From Elusimicrobiota bacterium (GTDB lineage Bacteria; Elusimicrobiota; Elusimicrobia; Elusimicrobiales; UBA9959): DNA of 14,075 nt. Below the pieces are notes generated by a model. That model did no database searches. It saw only the letters and a program-made list of their open reading frames with translations, and was not told where the DNA came from. Shown piece after piece: positions 6,250 through 13,182 of this stretch (position 1 is its first letter; each line of letters begins with the position of its first letter). The translations under genes were made by a program, and so were the position numbers. The stretch is from positions 1 to 14,075 of the forward strand of contig DAOWCC010000036.1 in NCBI GenBank assembly GCA_030639665.1, in the 5' to 3' direction.

Positions 6250-7464
6250 TTAGCCCTTGGCTATTTCTTGCGCGGAAGGATTTTTTATGATTTCTTTGAA
6301 ACATTCTTCAAAGATATTTAAAGCTTTATCCAGATGTTCGCGCGTATGTGTCGCCGTTACCGCTATTCTGATGAGTGCTCTTGTGGGAGGAACAGCCGGA
6401 CTTACCACGGGATTGGTAAACAAGCCGGCTTCATAGAGTCGTTTCCATAGGCTGAAAGTTTTTTCATTATCACCGATTATAATTGGAATAATGGGAGTTT
6501 CCGTGATTCCCGTATTCATGCCCATTTTTTTAAAGCCTTCCAAAAGATACTTTGAATTATTCCAAAGTTTTTGGATTCTTTCAGGTTCGGCTTCTATTAT
6601 TTCGATGGCTTTTAAAATGCTGGCAACCGATGAAGCGGGAAGAGCGGCTGAAAATATCATGGATCTTGAAATATGCTGAATATAGCTGATGATGTCTTTA
6701 TCTCCAACTACAAAACCGCCTACGGAGGCAAAACTTTTTGAGCAGGTGCCGACTATGATATCAACATCATTATGATTGATGCCGAAGTGTTCGCAGGTGC
6801 CGCGGCCGGTTTTTCCTATAACGCCGGTGGCATGCGCGTCATCCAGCATTATTCTGGCGCCGTATTTTTTTGATAGTCTGATTATTTCAGGCAGGGGGCA
6901 AATATCGCCTTCCATACTGAAAACGCCGTCAACAATAACAAGCTTGCCTTTTTCGGGGCCTATTTCCTTTAAGACCTTTTCAAGGTCTTCGGTGTCATTA
7001 TGCTTAAATCTTTTTATTTCGCCGTTTGAAAGTTTACAGCCGTCCAATATGCTGGCATGGTCAAGTTTGTCTATAACCGCGACATCGCCTTTGCCCACCA
7101 ATGATGATATTACGCCAAGATTCATTTGATAGCCTGTGGCATATATAAGAGCGGCTTCTTTCCCTTTGAAAGCGGCCAGTTTTTTCTCAAGTTGAGTATG
7201 CAGGATGGTATTGCCGTTTAAAAATCTGGAACCGGTGCAGCCCGAACCAAATTTTTCAATGGCATCAGTGGCGGCCTTTTTCATTCGGGGGTCATTTGCC
7301 AGGCCCAGATAATTATTTGAGCCCATCATAATATATTTTTTCCCGTTTACCGTAACTTCAGGAGCTTGCTCGGAGTCAAATTCCTTAAAATAGGGATAAA
7401 TGCCCGCGTCTTTGAGTTGTTTTACGATGTCGAAGTTTTTACACTTGTTAAAAATATCTTCCAT
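6250..7464 (-). CDS. spt: Serine palmitoyltransferase-like alpha-oxoamine synthase
   Basis: The product is 404 residues, the normal length for the PLP-dependent alpha-oxoamine synthases (BioF, KBL, HemA, SPT), which condense an amino acid with an acyl-CoA. Visible features are SNNYLGLA (49-56), GSRFLNG (78-84), DHASILDG (135-142), the PLP-contacting DDAH (208-211), and the catalytic lysine K243 in GTCSKSFASVGGF. Specific wording favours SPT over BioF: IYPYFKEFDS near 22-31, SRFLNG, VDGVFSMEGDICPLPEI (178-194) and FTNPVVSPAVPP (349-360), all close to remembered Bacteroides-type SPT. No other biotin genes are in view. SPT makes 3-ketosphinganine from serine and palmitoyl-CoA or acyl-ACP. The downstream acyltransferase abuts it. 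Biotin synthesis (BioF) or glycine acetyltransferase (KBL) cannot be excluded. Confidence 0.75.
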   Translation of the reverse strand: MEDIFNKCKNFDIVKQLKDAGIYPYFKEFDSEQAPEVTVNGKKYIMMGSNNYLGLANDPRMKKAATDAIEKFGSGCTGSRFLNGNTILHTQLEKKLAAFKGKEAALIYATGYQMNLGVISSLVGKGDVAVIDKLDHASILDGCKLSNGEIKRFKHNDTEDLEKVLKEIGPEKGKLVIVDGVFSMEGDICPLPEIIRLSKKYGARIMLDDAHATGVIGKTGRGTCEHFGINHNDVDIIVGTCSKSFASVGGFVVGDKDIISYIQHISRSMIFSAALPASSVASILKAIEIIEAEPERIQKLWNNSKYLLEGFKKMGMNTGITETPIIPIIIGDNEKTFSLWKRLYEAGLFTNPVVSPAVPPTRALIRIAVTATHTREHLDKALNIFEECFKEIIKNPSAQEIAKG

Positions 7465-7476
7465 AAATCAAGTACA

Positions 7477-7506
7477 ATTATATTAAATTTGGCTTTGTTT
7501 CTTCAA
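7477..7506 (-). promoter_or_regulatory. Possible promoter of the spt-acyltransferase pair
   Basis: On the minus strand a perfect -10 TATAAT (7477-7482) lies 18 bases from TTGAAG (7501-7506, four of six to the -35 consensus). Transcription would begin only a few bases before the ATG at 7464, and no Shine-Dalgarno is seen, so a nearly leaderless message is implied. The -35 lies in the arm of a strong hairpin. Confidence 0.3.
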
Positions 7507-7541
7507 TGAGAAATTGCGCCGGCAACTTCTCATTGAAGAAA
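7498..7541. repeat. Strong 15-bp-stem palindrome between rfaE2 and spt
   Basis: TTTCTTCAATGAGAA (7498-7512) is the perfect inverse complement of 7527-7541. An inner TTGC/GCAA stem closes on GCCG after one A/C mismatch. It sits 35 bases past the rfaE2 stop, so it may end that transcript, but no T-run follows on the minus strand. On the plus strand only ATATTTT follows. It may be a terminator without a U-tract, an mRNA-stabilising hairpin, or an operator. Confidence 0.6.
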
Positions 7542-7576
7542 TATTTTCATATTTCCGCGTTTACGAACTTATATTC

Positions 7577-8047
7577 CTAGGCGCTTGTATGTAGTTTTTT
7601 GATAATACCGCTGGTGGACTGTCCTTTTACCAGCTTTATTCGCGCTGTCTTTTTAGCAAACTCAGTTCCCACTATTTTGGAATGTGTATAGTCGGCGCCT
7701 TTTACCAAAATATCGGGTTTAATAACTTTTAAAATTTCATACGGCGTATCTTCTTTAAATATTATTACTTTATCCACCATTTCCATTGCCGATAATATGA
7801 CAGCTCTGTCTTTTTCTTTGTTTATCGGGCGGGCGTTTCCTTTGAGTTTTTTGACTGATGAATCAGCATTTAGCCCTACAATAAGAATATCGCCCAAGTC
7901 TTTCGCTTTTTCAAGCAGTGAAATATGTCCGCTGTGAATAATGTCAAAGCAGCCGTTTGTGAAAACGATTTTCTTTTTGGTTTTTTTTACTTCCTTCAGA
8001 AACTTTATAAGTTTGCTTAAAGATAATGTTTTTTTCTTATAACTCAT
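7577..8047 (-). CDS. rfaE2: D-glycero-beta-D-manno-heptose 1-phosphate adenylyltransferase-like protein (RfaE domain II)
   Basis: The product is 156 residues, the size of the stand-alone second domain of HldE/RfaE. This enzyme transfers AMP to heptose 1-phosphate to give ADP-heptose for lipopolysaccharide core. The cytidylyltransferase fold is clear: KIVFTNGCFDIIHSGH (26-41) with the nucleotide-binding HSGH, GLNADSSVKKLKG (58-70), RPIN and DRAVILSAMEMVD (80-92), DTPYEILKVIKPDILVKGADY (from 100), and GQSTSGII (142-149) as the ATP-binding end motif. The start overlaps the accC stop by four bases (ATGA), so it is translationally coupled to biotin carboxylase. The HldE kinase domain is not in the window. 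A related glycerol-3-phosphate-type cytidylyltransferase is less likely given the KLKG, RPIN and KGADY motifs. Confidence 0.88.
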   Translation of the reverse strand: MSYKKKTLSLSKLIKFLKEVKKTKKKIVFTNGCFDIIHSGHISLLEKAKDLGDILIVGLNADSSVKKLKGNARPINKEKDRAVILSAMEMVDKVIIFKEDTPYEILKVIKPDILVKGADYTHSKIVGTEFAKKTARIKLVKGQSTSGIIKKLHTSA

Positions 8048-9405
8048 ACGGCGGTTTTATCTTTTTCAAGGAGTTTTTCCATAAAACCGGTGTCAATATT
8101 GCCCGCCGCGAAATCCTCATTATTTACTATTTTTTTCTGAAGGTCTATGGTTGTGTGTATGCCGCTTATAAAGAACTCGTTTAAAGCTCTTTTTGACCTT
8201 GCTATGGCTTCTTTTCTTGTCGCGCCCCATATTATGAGTTTTGCCAGCATGCTGTCATAATAAAAGGGAAGATTATAGCCTTGGTAAATATGAGTGTCCA
8301 CTCTTACCCATTGTCCGCCGGGAACGACGAATTCATTTATTTTACCCGGTGAAGGCGCGAAATTATTATTAACATCTTCGGCATTTATACGGTGTTCAAT
8401 GGCATGGCCTCTGAAATTTGAAACCTGGCTTTGGCTTACCGATAGTTTTTCTCCGGCGGCTATAAGCACCTGTTCTTTAACCAAATCCGTTGCCGTAATA
8501 AATTCGGTTACGGGATGCTCAACCTGTAGACGGGTGTTTACTTCCATGAAGTAGAAATTGCTGTCTTTATCAAGAAGAAATTCCACCGTGCCCACTCCCA
8601 CATAGTTTGAAGTATTGGCGAGTCTGACAGCCGCGGACATAAGCTGTTCTCTTGTTTTTTTGTTAACCGCCGGTGAAGGAGATTCTTCAAGAAGTTTTTG
8701 ATGTCTGCGCTGAGTACTGCAGTCCCGCTCGGGGAAAGAAACCACATTTCCCTTGGAGTCTCTTGCAAATTGAATTTCCACATGTCTTGGGTTTTCTATG
8801 AATTTTTCAAAATAGACATCTCCATTATTGAAAGCGGCTTTAGCTTCATTGCTGGCCATTTCCACCGCATTGTTTAATTGGGAGGCTTCTCTAACCAGTC
8901 TTATTCCCTTGCCTCCGCCTCCGGCCGCGGCTTTGACCATTAAAGGATAACCGATTTTTTTTGCTTCTTGAAGGAAATTTTTAAAAACACATCCATTGGT
9001 TCCCGGCGTAATGGGAATTTTGCTCTTAATCGCTATGGCTCGAGCCATAGCTTTATGTCCGAGTTTTTTCATTGACGCGGCATCAGGCCCGATAAAAACT
9101 ATACCTTCTTTTTTACAGGCTTGAGAGAAATCGGGGTTTTCAGCCAGAAAGCCATAACCCGGATGTATGGCATCAGCTCCCGTCAGTTTGGCCGCGGCTA
9201 TAACTTGCGGTATGCAGAGATAGCTTTCATTGGATGGAGCGGGCCCTATGCAAACGGCTTCGCTTGCTTCTCTGACATGCAAGGAGGCTCTGTCCGCTTC
9301 CGAAAATACGGCCACGGAGTCTATATTCATCTCCTTTAGTGTTCTTATGATTCGCAGAGCTATTTCTCCGCGATTAGCTATTAAAATCTTATTAAAATAT
9401 TTCAT
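8044..9405 (-). CDS. accC: Acetyl-CoA carboxylase biotin carboxylase subunit
   Basis: The product is 453 residues, the normal length for AccC. It carboxylates biotin on a carrier protein using ATP and bicarbonate, the first half of malonyl-CoA synthesis. Motifs run in order: KILIANRGEIALRI at the N-terminus, HPGYGFLAEN (81-90), the glycine-rich ATP loop AAAGGGGKG (159-167), ERDCSTQRRHQKLLEESP (226-243) with the active-site segment, EVNTRLQVEHPVTE (288-301), and EHRINAED further on. The GDKA motif before the ATP-binding lysine reads GHKA here; the lysine is kept. The start has AAGGA upstream and lies 27 bases after the zinc-ribbon/TPR gene. The product may equally serve a propionyl- or other acyl-CoA carboxylase. 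Carboxyltransferase genes (accA, accD) are not in the window. Confidence 0.95.
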   Translation of the reverse strand: MKYFNKILIANRGEIALRIIRTLKEMNIDSVAVFSEADRASLHVREASEAVCIGPAPSNESYLCIPQVIAAAKLTGADAIHPGYGFLAENPDFSQACKKEGIVFIGPDAASMKKLGHKAMARAIAIKSKIPITPGTNGCVFKNFLQEAKKIGYPLMVKAAAGGGGKGIRLVREASQLNNAVEMASNEAKAAFNNGDVYFEKFIENPRHVEIQFARDSKGNVVSFPERDCSTQRRHQKLLEESPSPAVNKKTREQLMSAAVRLANTSNYVGVGTVEFLLDKDSNFYFMEVNTRLQVEHPVTEFITATDLVKEQVLIAAGEKLSVSQSQVSNFRGHAIEHRINAEDVNNNFAPSPGKINEFVVPGGQWVRVDTHIYQGYNLPFYYDSMLAKLIIWGATRKEAIARSKRALNEFFISGIHTTIDLQKKIVNNEDFAAGNIDTGFMEKLLEKDKTAV

Positions 9406-9432
9406 TTTTACCGTCCTTGTTAGTTCTTTAAA

Positions 9433-10998
9433 TTAATTTCCCTCGCTTTCAAGGGAAATACCATGCGACCAAAGGTTTACTTTGAAAATACGCAAAATTT
9501 TGGATTCCTTCATTTTTGTCAGGGGATTTATTCTTATCTCTCTCAAGAAAACTCTATATTCAGGTCCCTTGAGATGTATGGCTGACCATTTATCTCTGGG
9601 CACAAATCTTCTTTTTCTTTTACCAAGCCGTTTTGCTATATTGGCAATTTCCGTTTTTCTTTGTTCCAATATAGTCGGCATATTCGCTTTAAATCTTGAT
9701 TTCTGCGCGAAAGCTATAGCCTCTTTTTTTGAAGCTCCCGTTAAATAGCTGAGAAAAGCTTTTAAATCGTTTTGAAAATTCGGCGGGCAGATTGTTTGGG
9801 CCATCAAAATATCTTTTAAAGCGTCATTGTATCTTTTGGCTCCCGCGTACGCGTCTGAACGGGTAAGCAGTATCTGGCATTGTTCAAGTTTCGAAGCTGT
9901 TTTATTTGAAAGAAGCCGGCGGTATATTTTAAATGCCGGTTCATAATTTTTTGTAAATTTCAAGCTATTTGCGAGTTGAAAGTAATACCATGTTTTTGCC
10001 GCTTCATCAAAACCAACGGGATAAAACTCGCTTGTTTCCAGTGTTTTTCTGCAAGATTTGGCGGCTTTTTTATAGAGTCCCAGATTATATTGCGCCGAGC
10101 ATAAATAACCCATGGTTCTGGGATCCAAAGGATCGATTAAATTTAACTTTTGCGCCAAATAAAGAGCGGTGGAAAAATCCGATTTGGCGAAAGCTTCATC
10201 TATGGGTTTAAAAAGATTCCAAATATAAGGCCGCGCCCAAGTGTTTCCCTCTTTGACGAAAGAAAGATAATCGTCCGTCCACGCGCCGCTGCCTTCTTTC
10301 AGTTTGTATTTTATAAGCGCCACTTTTTTTTCTGTTTTAAAAACAGTTATTTCTTTAAAGCGCCATTTAGGCCTTTTTGAATAATAATTTTCAGTATTTT
10401 GAATATATGTTTCCATGTCGCAAGACGCTTGCGAATTGGATGAAAGCATTTTATAGGCTTCTTCATAGTTTGCTTTTGATAAGTGGCTGAGGTATTGTTT
10501 TGTTTTTATTAAAAGTTTTATTTTCGGGATATAAGGGGCGGCTATAAGATACAGGATGGCCAATAAAGTTACGGCTAATCCCGATACAATAATTATGTTC
10601 AGCGTATTGCTTTTAACGGCGGCGATTTTTTTGCCCGGCTTATATGGATAGGGGGTTGGTTGGCGATTTAAAGGGCATGCTTTATCCGGTGAAAAATTTA
10701 CTCTGGCGGTGTTTTCCGCCGCCATATCATCGTTCATGGTGTCGGATATGGATTGTATTTCAAGTTCGGGTTTTTTTTCTTTAGGTTTTTCTATATTGGC
10801 TGTGGATTTTTTTTGTTCCGGTTCCGTAATGGCAAGATTATTGCCGCAATGATCACAAAAGTTTTTAAACGGAGAATTTTTAAATCCGCATTCCCCGCAA
10901 ATCTTGTCAAGATTTGCCGCGCATTTTATGCAGGTATCGGCAATTATATTTGATTCGTATCCGCATTTAGAGCATTTGAGTACGGAGCGTTTGGGCAT
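9433..10998 (-). CDS. Zinc-ribbon, single-helix membrane protein with TPR-like repeats
   Basis: The product is 521 residues with a strong Shine-Dalgarno (GGAGG) before ATG 10998. Two tandem four-cysteine zinc ribbons open the protein: C9, C12, C23, C26 and C34, C37, C48, C51. A polar linker follows to about 130, then one membrane helix (about 132-157) with the ribbons probably cytoplasmic. Residues 160-262 look like an NTF2/DUF4878-type alpha-beta module (NYEEAYKMLSSNSQ, KYKLKEGSGAW). Residues 263-410 are helical TPR-like repeats (FSTALYLAQKLNLIDPLDPR, SAQYNLGLYKKAAKSCRKTL, QLANSLKFTKNYEPAFKIYRR, SDAYAGAKRYNDALKDILMA). The C-terminus is basic. It lies inside the acc operon, between a carrier-like gene and accC. 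No enzymatic motif is visible; a scaffold or envelope assembly role is a guess. Confidence 0.75.
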   Translation of the reverse strand: MPKRSVLKCSKCGYESNIIADTCIKCAANLDKICGECGFKNSPFKNFCDHCGNNLAITEPEQKKSTANIEKPKEKKPELEIQSISDTMNDDMAAENTARVNFSPDKACPLNRQPTPYPYKPGKKIAAVKSNTLNIIIVSGLAVTLLAILYLIAAPYIPKIKLLIKTKQYLSHLSKANYEEAYKMLSSNSQASCDMETYIQNTENYYSKRPKWRFKEITVFKTEKKVALIKYKLKEGSGAWTDDYLSFVKEGNTWARPYIWNLFKPIDEAFAKSDFSTALYLAQKLNLIDPLDPRTMGYLCSAQYNLGLYKKAAKSCRKTLETSEFYPVGFDEAAKTWYYFQLANSLKFTKNYEPAFKIYRRLLSNKTASKLEQCQILLTRSDAYAGAKRYNDALKDILMAQTICPPNFQNDLKAFLSYLTGASKKEAIAFAQKSRFKANMPTILEQRKTEIANIAKRLGKRKRRFVPRDKWSAIHLKGPEYRVFLREIRINPLTKMKESKILRIFKVNLWSHGISLESEGN

Positions 10999-11060
10999 TG
11001 TTTATCCTCCTTCGCCAAGGCTTCCTTCTTCACTGAAGTTTCGAAGGACAAGTCGGAGGG
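10999..11060 (-). repeat. Palindromic intergenic element providing the ribosome binding site
   Basis: The segment between the carrier-like gene and the zinc-ribbon gene contains CTTCACTGAAG (a near-perfect palindrome), TTTCGAAGGAC and TTCGCCAAGGC. On the minus strand it ends CTTGGCGAAGGAGG, so its tip supplies the GGAGG of the next gene. Similar TTCG...GAAGGA words occur as dispersed repeats in many candidate-phylum genomes as I remember them; only one copy is in this window. The rest of the gap (11061-11117) holds nothing recognisable. Confidence 0.35.
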
Positions 11061-11117
11061 GGTTCGCCTGTATAGTTGTAAGAGTGTTTGGAAACATCAA
11101 TTTTTTGGCCGAGGGCC

Positions 11118-11501
11118 TTACCTGGGTTCCAAAAAGAACAGCGGCTGTCCGTATTCCACGGTTTTTCCGTCTTCAATGCATATTATTTTAACAAAGCCGT
11201 TTTCTTGAGCTTTCACCGGTTTAAAGTTTTTTCCTATTTCTATTATTCCCATATCCTGGCCTTTTTTAATTTCGGCTCCTTCTTTAACAAGACAGGATTT
11301 TCCTCTTATGGCAAATCTGAAAATGCCTATGGACGGAGAGTTGACGGGAACTAATGATGAATGGGTTGAGACATTGCAAGCCTGAGGCTGGGCGCTGTTT
11401 ACTTTGAGACTAAATTTGTTTGAGCCTTTTTTCCAGACCACTTCGTTTAAGTCGGTTGTTTCCATCCATTTGGTTATTTTTCCTAAAGTTTTAACATTCA
11501 T
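11118..11501 (-). CDS. Biotin carboxyl carrier (AccB)-like protein with degenerate biotinylation motif
   Basis: The product is 127 residues, with ATG 11501 preceded by GGAGGATATATT. The layout is that of AccB: an N-terminal helical and beta segment (NEVVWKKGSNKFSLKVNS, 19-36), a linker, then a biotinyl/lipoyl-like barrel from about 55 to 127 (GKSCLVKEGAEIKKGQDMG, then IEDGKTVEYGQPLFFLEP). In normal carriers the hairpin tip reads EAMKMMNE, and the lysine receives biotin. Here the aligned text is EIGKNFKP: K91 is present, but the flanking Ala-Met and Met are missing. Biotin ligase recognition usually depends strongly on the second Met, so biotinylation is doubtful. It is in one strand and order with accC, so a relation to carboxylase is implied. 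It may be a true but divergent carrier, an inactive regulatory homologue, or a lipoyl-like domain. Confidence 0.7.
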   Translation of the reverse strand: MNVKTLGKITKWMETTDLNEVVWKKGSNKFSLKVNSAQPQACNVSTHSSLVPVNSPSIGIFRFAIRGKSCLVKEGAEIKKGQDMGIIEIGKNFKPVKAQENGFVKIICIEDGKTVEYGQPLFFLEPR

Positions 11502-11523
11502 AATATATCCTCCAATAACTACT

Positions 11524-11557
11524 AGAAATCAGAAGTCAGAGATCAGAAATCAGATAC
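11524..11557. repeat. Five imperfect 7-bp units (AGAAATC family)
   Basis: Units AGAAATC, AGAAGTC, AGAGATC, AGAAATC and a shortened AGATAC follow one another with a period of 7. The array lies 23 bases upstream of the AccB-like start. It has the same period as the CCTGTGA array at 5055-5117 but a different and less regular unit. Confidence 0.7.
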
Positions 11558-11649
11558 AACATAAGAATATATTCTGTTTGAGCTTCTTACTAAATTGCTG
11601 TATCTCTGCAAGATCACTGTTTAGCACTACTATGTTTTTTGCTTCAAAG

Positions 11650-11685
11650 TTTTTACTGCTCTCTACTTACTGCTTGCTGATTACT
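11650..11685. repeat. Degenerate simple-sequence block related to 1158-1177 and 3933-3983
   Basis: The plus strand reads TTTTACTGCTCTCTACTTAC followed by TGCTTGCTGATTACT. The inverse complement contains AGTAAGTAGAGAGCAGTAA, close to AGTAAGCAGAGAGTAGAAA at 1158-1176. It is part of the 204-base gap between cdd and the AccB-like gene, in which nothing coding is seen apart from the 7-mer array and the palindrome below. Confidence 0.45.
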
Positions 11686-11686
11686 A

Positions 11687-11705
11687 AAAAAAGCTTAGCT
11701 TTTTT
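11687..11705 (-). terminator. A/T-flanked palindrome at the cdd stop, possible terminator
   Basis: AAAAAAGCT (11687-11695) and AGCTTTTTT (11697-11705) are perfect inverse complements around one base, next to the cdd stop codon at 11706-11708. With the centre opened to a loop, a short GC-poor stem with A- and T-runs remains, which could act in both directions. The stem is weak. Confidence 0.3.
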
Positions 11706-12164
11706 CTATAATCCCGCTTGTGAGGGATTAAAAGGTTTTGGCAATAGTTTTGCCGCTGTCGTATATGTGATTTTCTCTTTCTTTTCCAAGGGATGCCAAT
11801 CCACAAAAATAATTTCAGTGTCTTTTAAAGCAAATTCAATTATTACTTGTCTGCAGGCGCCGCAGGGCTTGGCCGATTTGGCGACAATAGCCATGGCTCG
11901 CAATTTTTTTTCGCCATGAACTATGGCATTGAAAATAGCCGTTCTTTCCGCGCAGCACGAAAGTCCGAAAGAGGCGTTTTCAATATTACAGCCGGTATAA
12001 ATCTTGCCGCTTTCCATAAGAGCCGCCGCTCCCACCGGATAGCGGGAATAAGGGCAATAAGCTTTTTTCTGAGCGATTTTGGCCGCGTTTATGAGTTTTT
12101 TTCTAATATCCTGCAGCCAGTTTTTTCTTTTGACAACTTTTATTTTCCGGTTTCTTTTTTTCAC
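11706..12164 (-). CDS. cdd: Cytidine deaminase
   Basis: The product is 152 residues. It deaminates cytidine and deoxycytidine to uridine forms in pyrimidine salvage. The zinc site is complete: CCAERTA with C71 as ligand and E73 as proton shuttle, and PCGACRQ with C101 and C104. Substrate-binding text is normal: YCPYSRYPVGAA (36-47) and TGCNIENASFG (57-67). The best start is GTG 12164 with AGAGG four bases upstream (GAGGCTGA-GTG). This gives a lysine- and arginine-rich N-terminal extension of about 18 residues beyond the family core (about 130), so a later start is possible. The gene is 82 bases downstream of the MTA phosphorylase gene on the same strand, probably co-transcribed as a salvage pair. 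The length and motifs fit the short homotetrameric class. Confidence 0.92.
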   Translation of the reverse strand: MKKRNRKIKVVKRKNWLQDIRKKLINAAKIAQKKAYCPYSRYPVGAAALMESGKIYTGCNIENASFGLSCCAERTAIFNAIVHGEKKLRAMAIVAKSAKPCGACRQVIIEFALKDTEIIFVDWHPLEKKEKITYTTAAKLLPKPFNPSQAGL

Positions 12165-12246
12165 TCAGCCTCTTTTGTTTTTGCCTGTCGCATCCTCTTA
12201 TCCTTTTTATGGCGGATTAAGGGGAGATAATATTCAATCTTATCTC

Positions 12247-13107
12247 TTATTCAATTATAAGTTTAAGCTTATTGTAAAGTTTCGCGGGAATATCCTTTCT
12301 TGCTGTTAGCACGGAGCCTTTTGTAAAGTCGCGACAGGAACCGGAACATTTTATTTTTGCCAGTTGAGGGATAACTTTAGCCAAAAGCTTTTTCATGTTT
12401 TCAACATTGAGACGGACAGTGCGGGTAACTTTTTCCTGGTCAACCTCTTCGCCTTCTTTCCAGCAGTCATAATCAGTGACAAGCGAAACGGGAGCGTAGC
12501 AGAATCCCGCTTCTCTGGCAAGCTTGGCTTCGGTGGCCAGTGTCATTCCTATAATGGAATAACCCATTTTTCTGTGATAGTGGGATTCGGCTTTGGTTGA
12601 AAAGCCGGGACCTTCCATACAAACATAGGTGCCGCCAAAATGAGATTTGATTTTTAGTTTTTTGCTTTCCTTATACATCATTTTTGATATGGCTTTGCAG
12701 AACGGCTCCGCCATTGGAACATGTCCGACTATTCCATCACCGAAAAATGTTGAAGGTCTGTGTCTTGTTTCATCCACAAATTGATCGGGAAATACAAAAT
12801 GAGTTGGGGGAAGGCTTTGTTTGAGCGAGCCTACCGCGCTTGCTGAAATGATTGTTTTTACGCCTATTGATTTTAATGCCCAGAGATTGGCTTTTTGAGG
12901 TATTTCGGTAGGCAGTATGGCATGTTTTTTGCCGTGTCTTGGCAAGAAGGCGCATTTTGTGCCTGAAATTGAGCCCACCACTATGGCATCAGAAGGATTA
13001 CCAAAAGGGGTTTTTATTTTTATTTCTTTTTTATTGGTAAATTCCTTTATTTCATAAAGTCCGCTGCCGCCTATAATGGCTATTTCCGCCAATTTCTTTC
13101 CCGCCAT
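12247..13107 (-). CDS. mtnP: S-methyl-5'-thioadenosine phosphorylase
   Basis: The product is 286 residues, the normal size. It cleaves methylthioadenosine with phosphate to adenine and methylthioribose 1-phosphate in methionine and polyamine salvage. Family motifs are IGGSGLYEI (12-20), LPRHGKKHAILP (55-66), ANLWALKSIGV (73-83), SASAVGSL (88-95), FPDQFVDETRHRPSTFF (106-122), CMEGPGFSTKAES (163-175), MTLATEAKLAREAG (188-201) and the base-contacting TDYDCWKE (211-218). In many MTA phosphorylases the segment after M188 reads TxxPE; here it is TLATE, a mild divergence. AGGAG precedes ATG 13107. The upstream DNA is very AT-rich, with a minus-strand TATAAT-like block near 13147-13158, so this gene probably has its own promoter. 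A purine nucleoside phosphorylase acting on adenosine or inosine is less likely. Confidence 0.9.
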   Translation of the reverse strand: MAGKKLAEIAIIGGSGLYEIKEFTNKKEIKIKTPFGNPSDAIVVGSISGTKCAFLPRHGKKHAILPTEIPQKANLWALKSIGVKTIISASAVGSLKQSLPPTHFVFPDQFVDETRHRPSTFFGDGIVGHVPMAEPFCKAISKMMYKESKKLKIKSHFGGTYVCMEGPGFSTKAESHYHRKMGYSIIGMTLATEAKLAREAGFCYAPVSLVTDYDCWKEGEEVDQEKVTRTVRLNVENMKKLLAKVIPQLAKIKCSGSCRDFTKGSVLTARKDIPAKLYNKLKLIIE

Positions 13108-13182
13108 AGTAATCTCCTTTGAGCACGATTGAATCTATATACTTATATTATATTAAATAATAAGCGTTGAAAACGGTTTTAA

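Noticed and set aside
6776..7129. Plus-strand frame of 117 codons
   Set aside because: It is antisense inside the well-supported synthase gene; composition is a mirror of that gene.
6250..7464. Plain BioF (biotin synthesis) annotation
   Set aside because: Motif wording and the coupled acyltransferase fit serine palmitoyltransferase better, and no biotin genes are near. Kept as an alternative rather than the main call.
11404..11919. Plus-strand frame of 171 codons
   Set aside because: It runs antisense through parts of cdd and the AccB-like gene and an intergenic repeat, with no family pattern.
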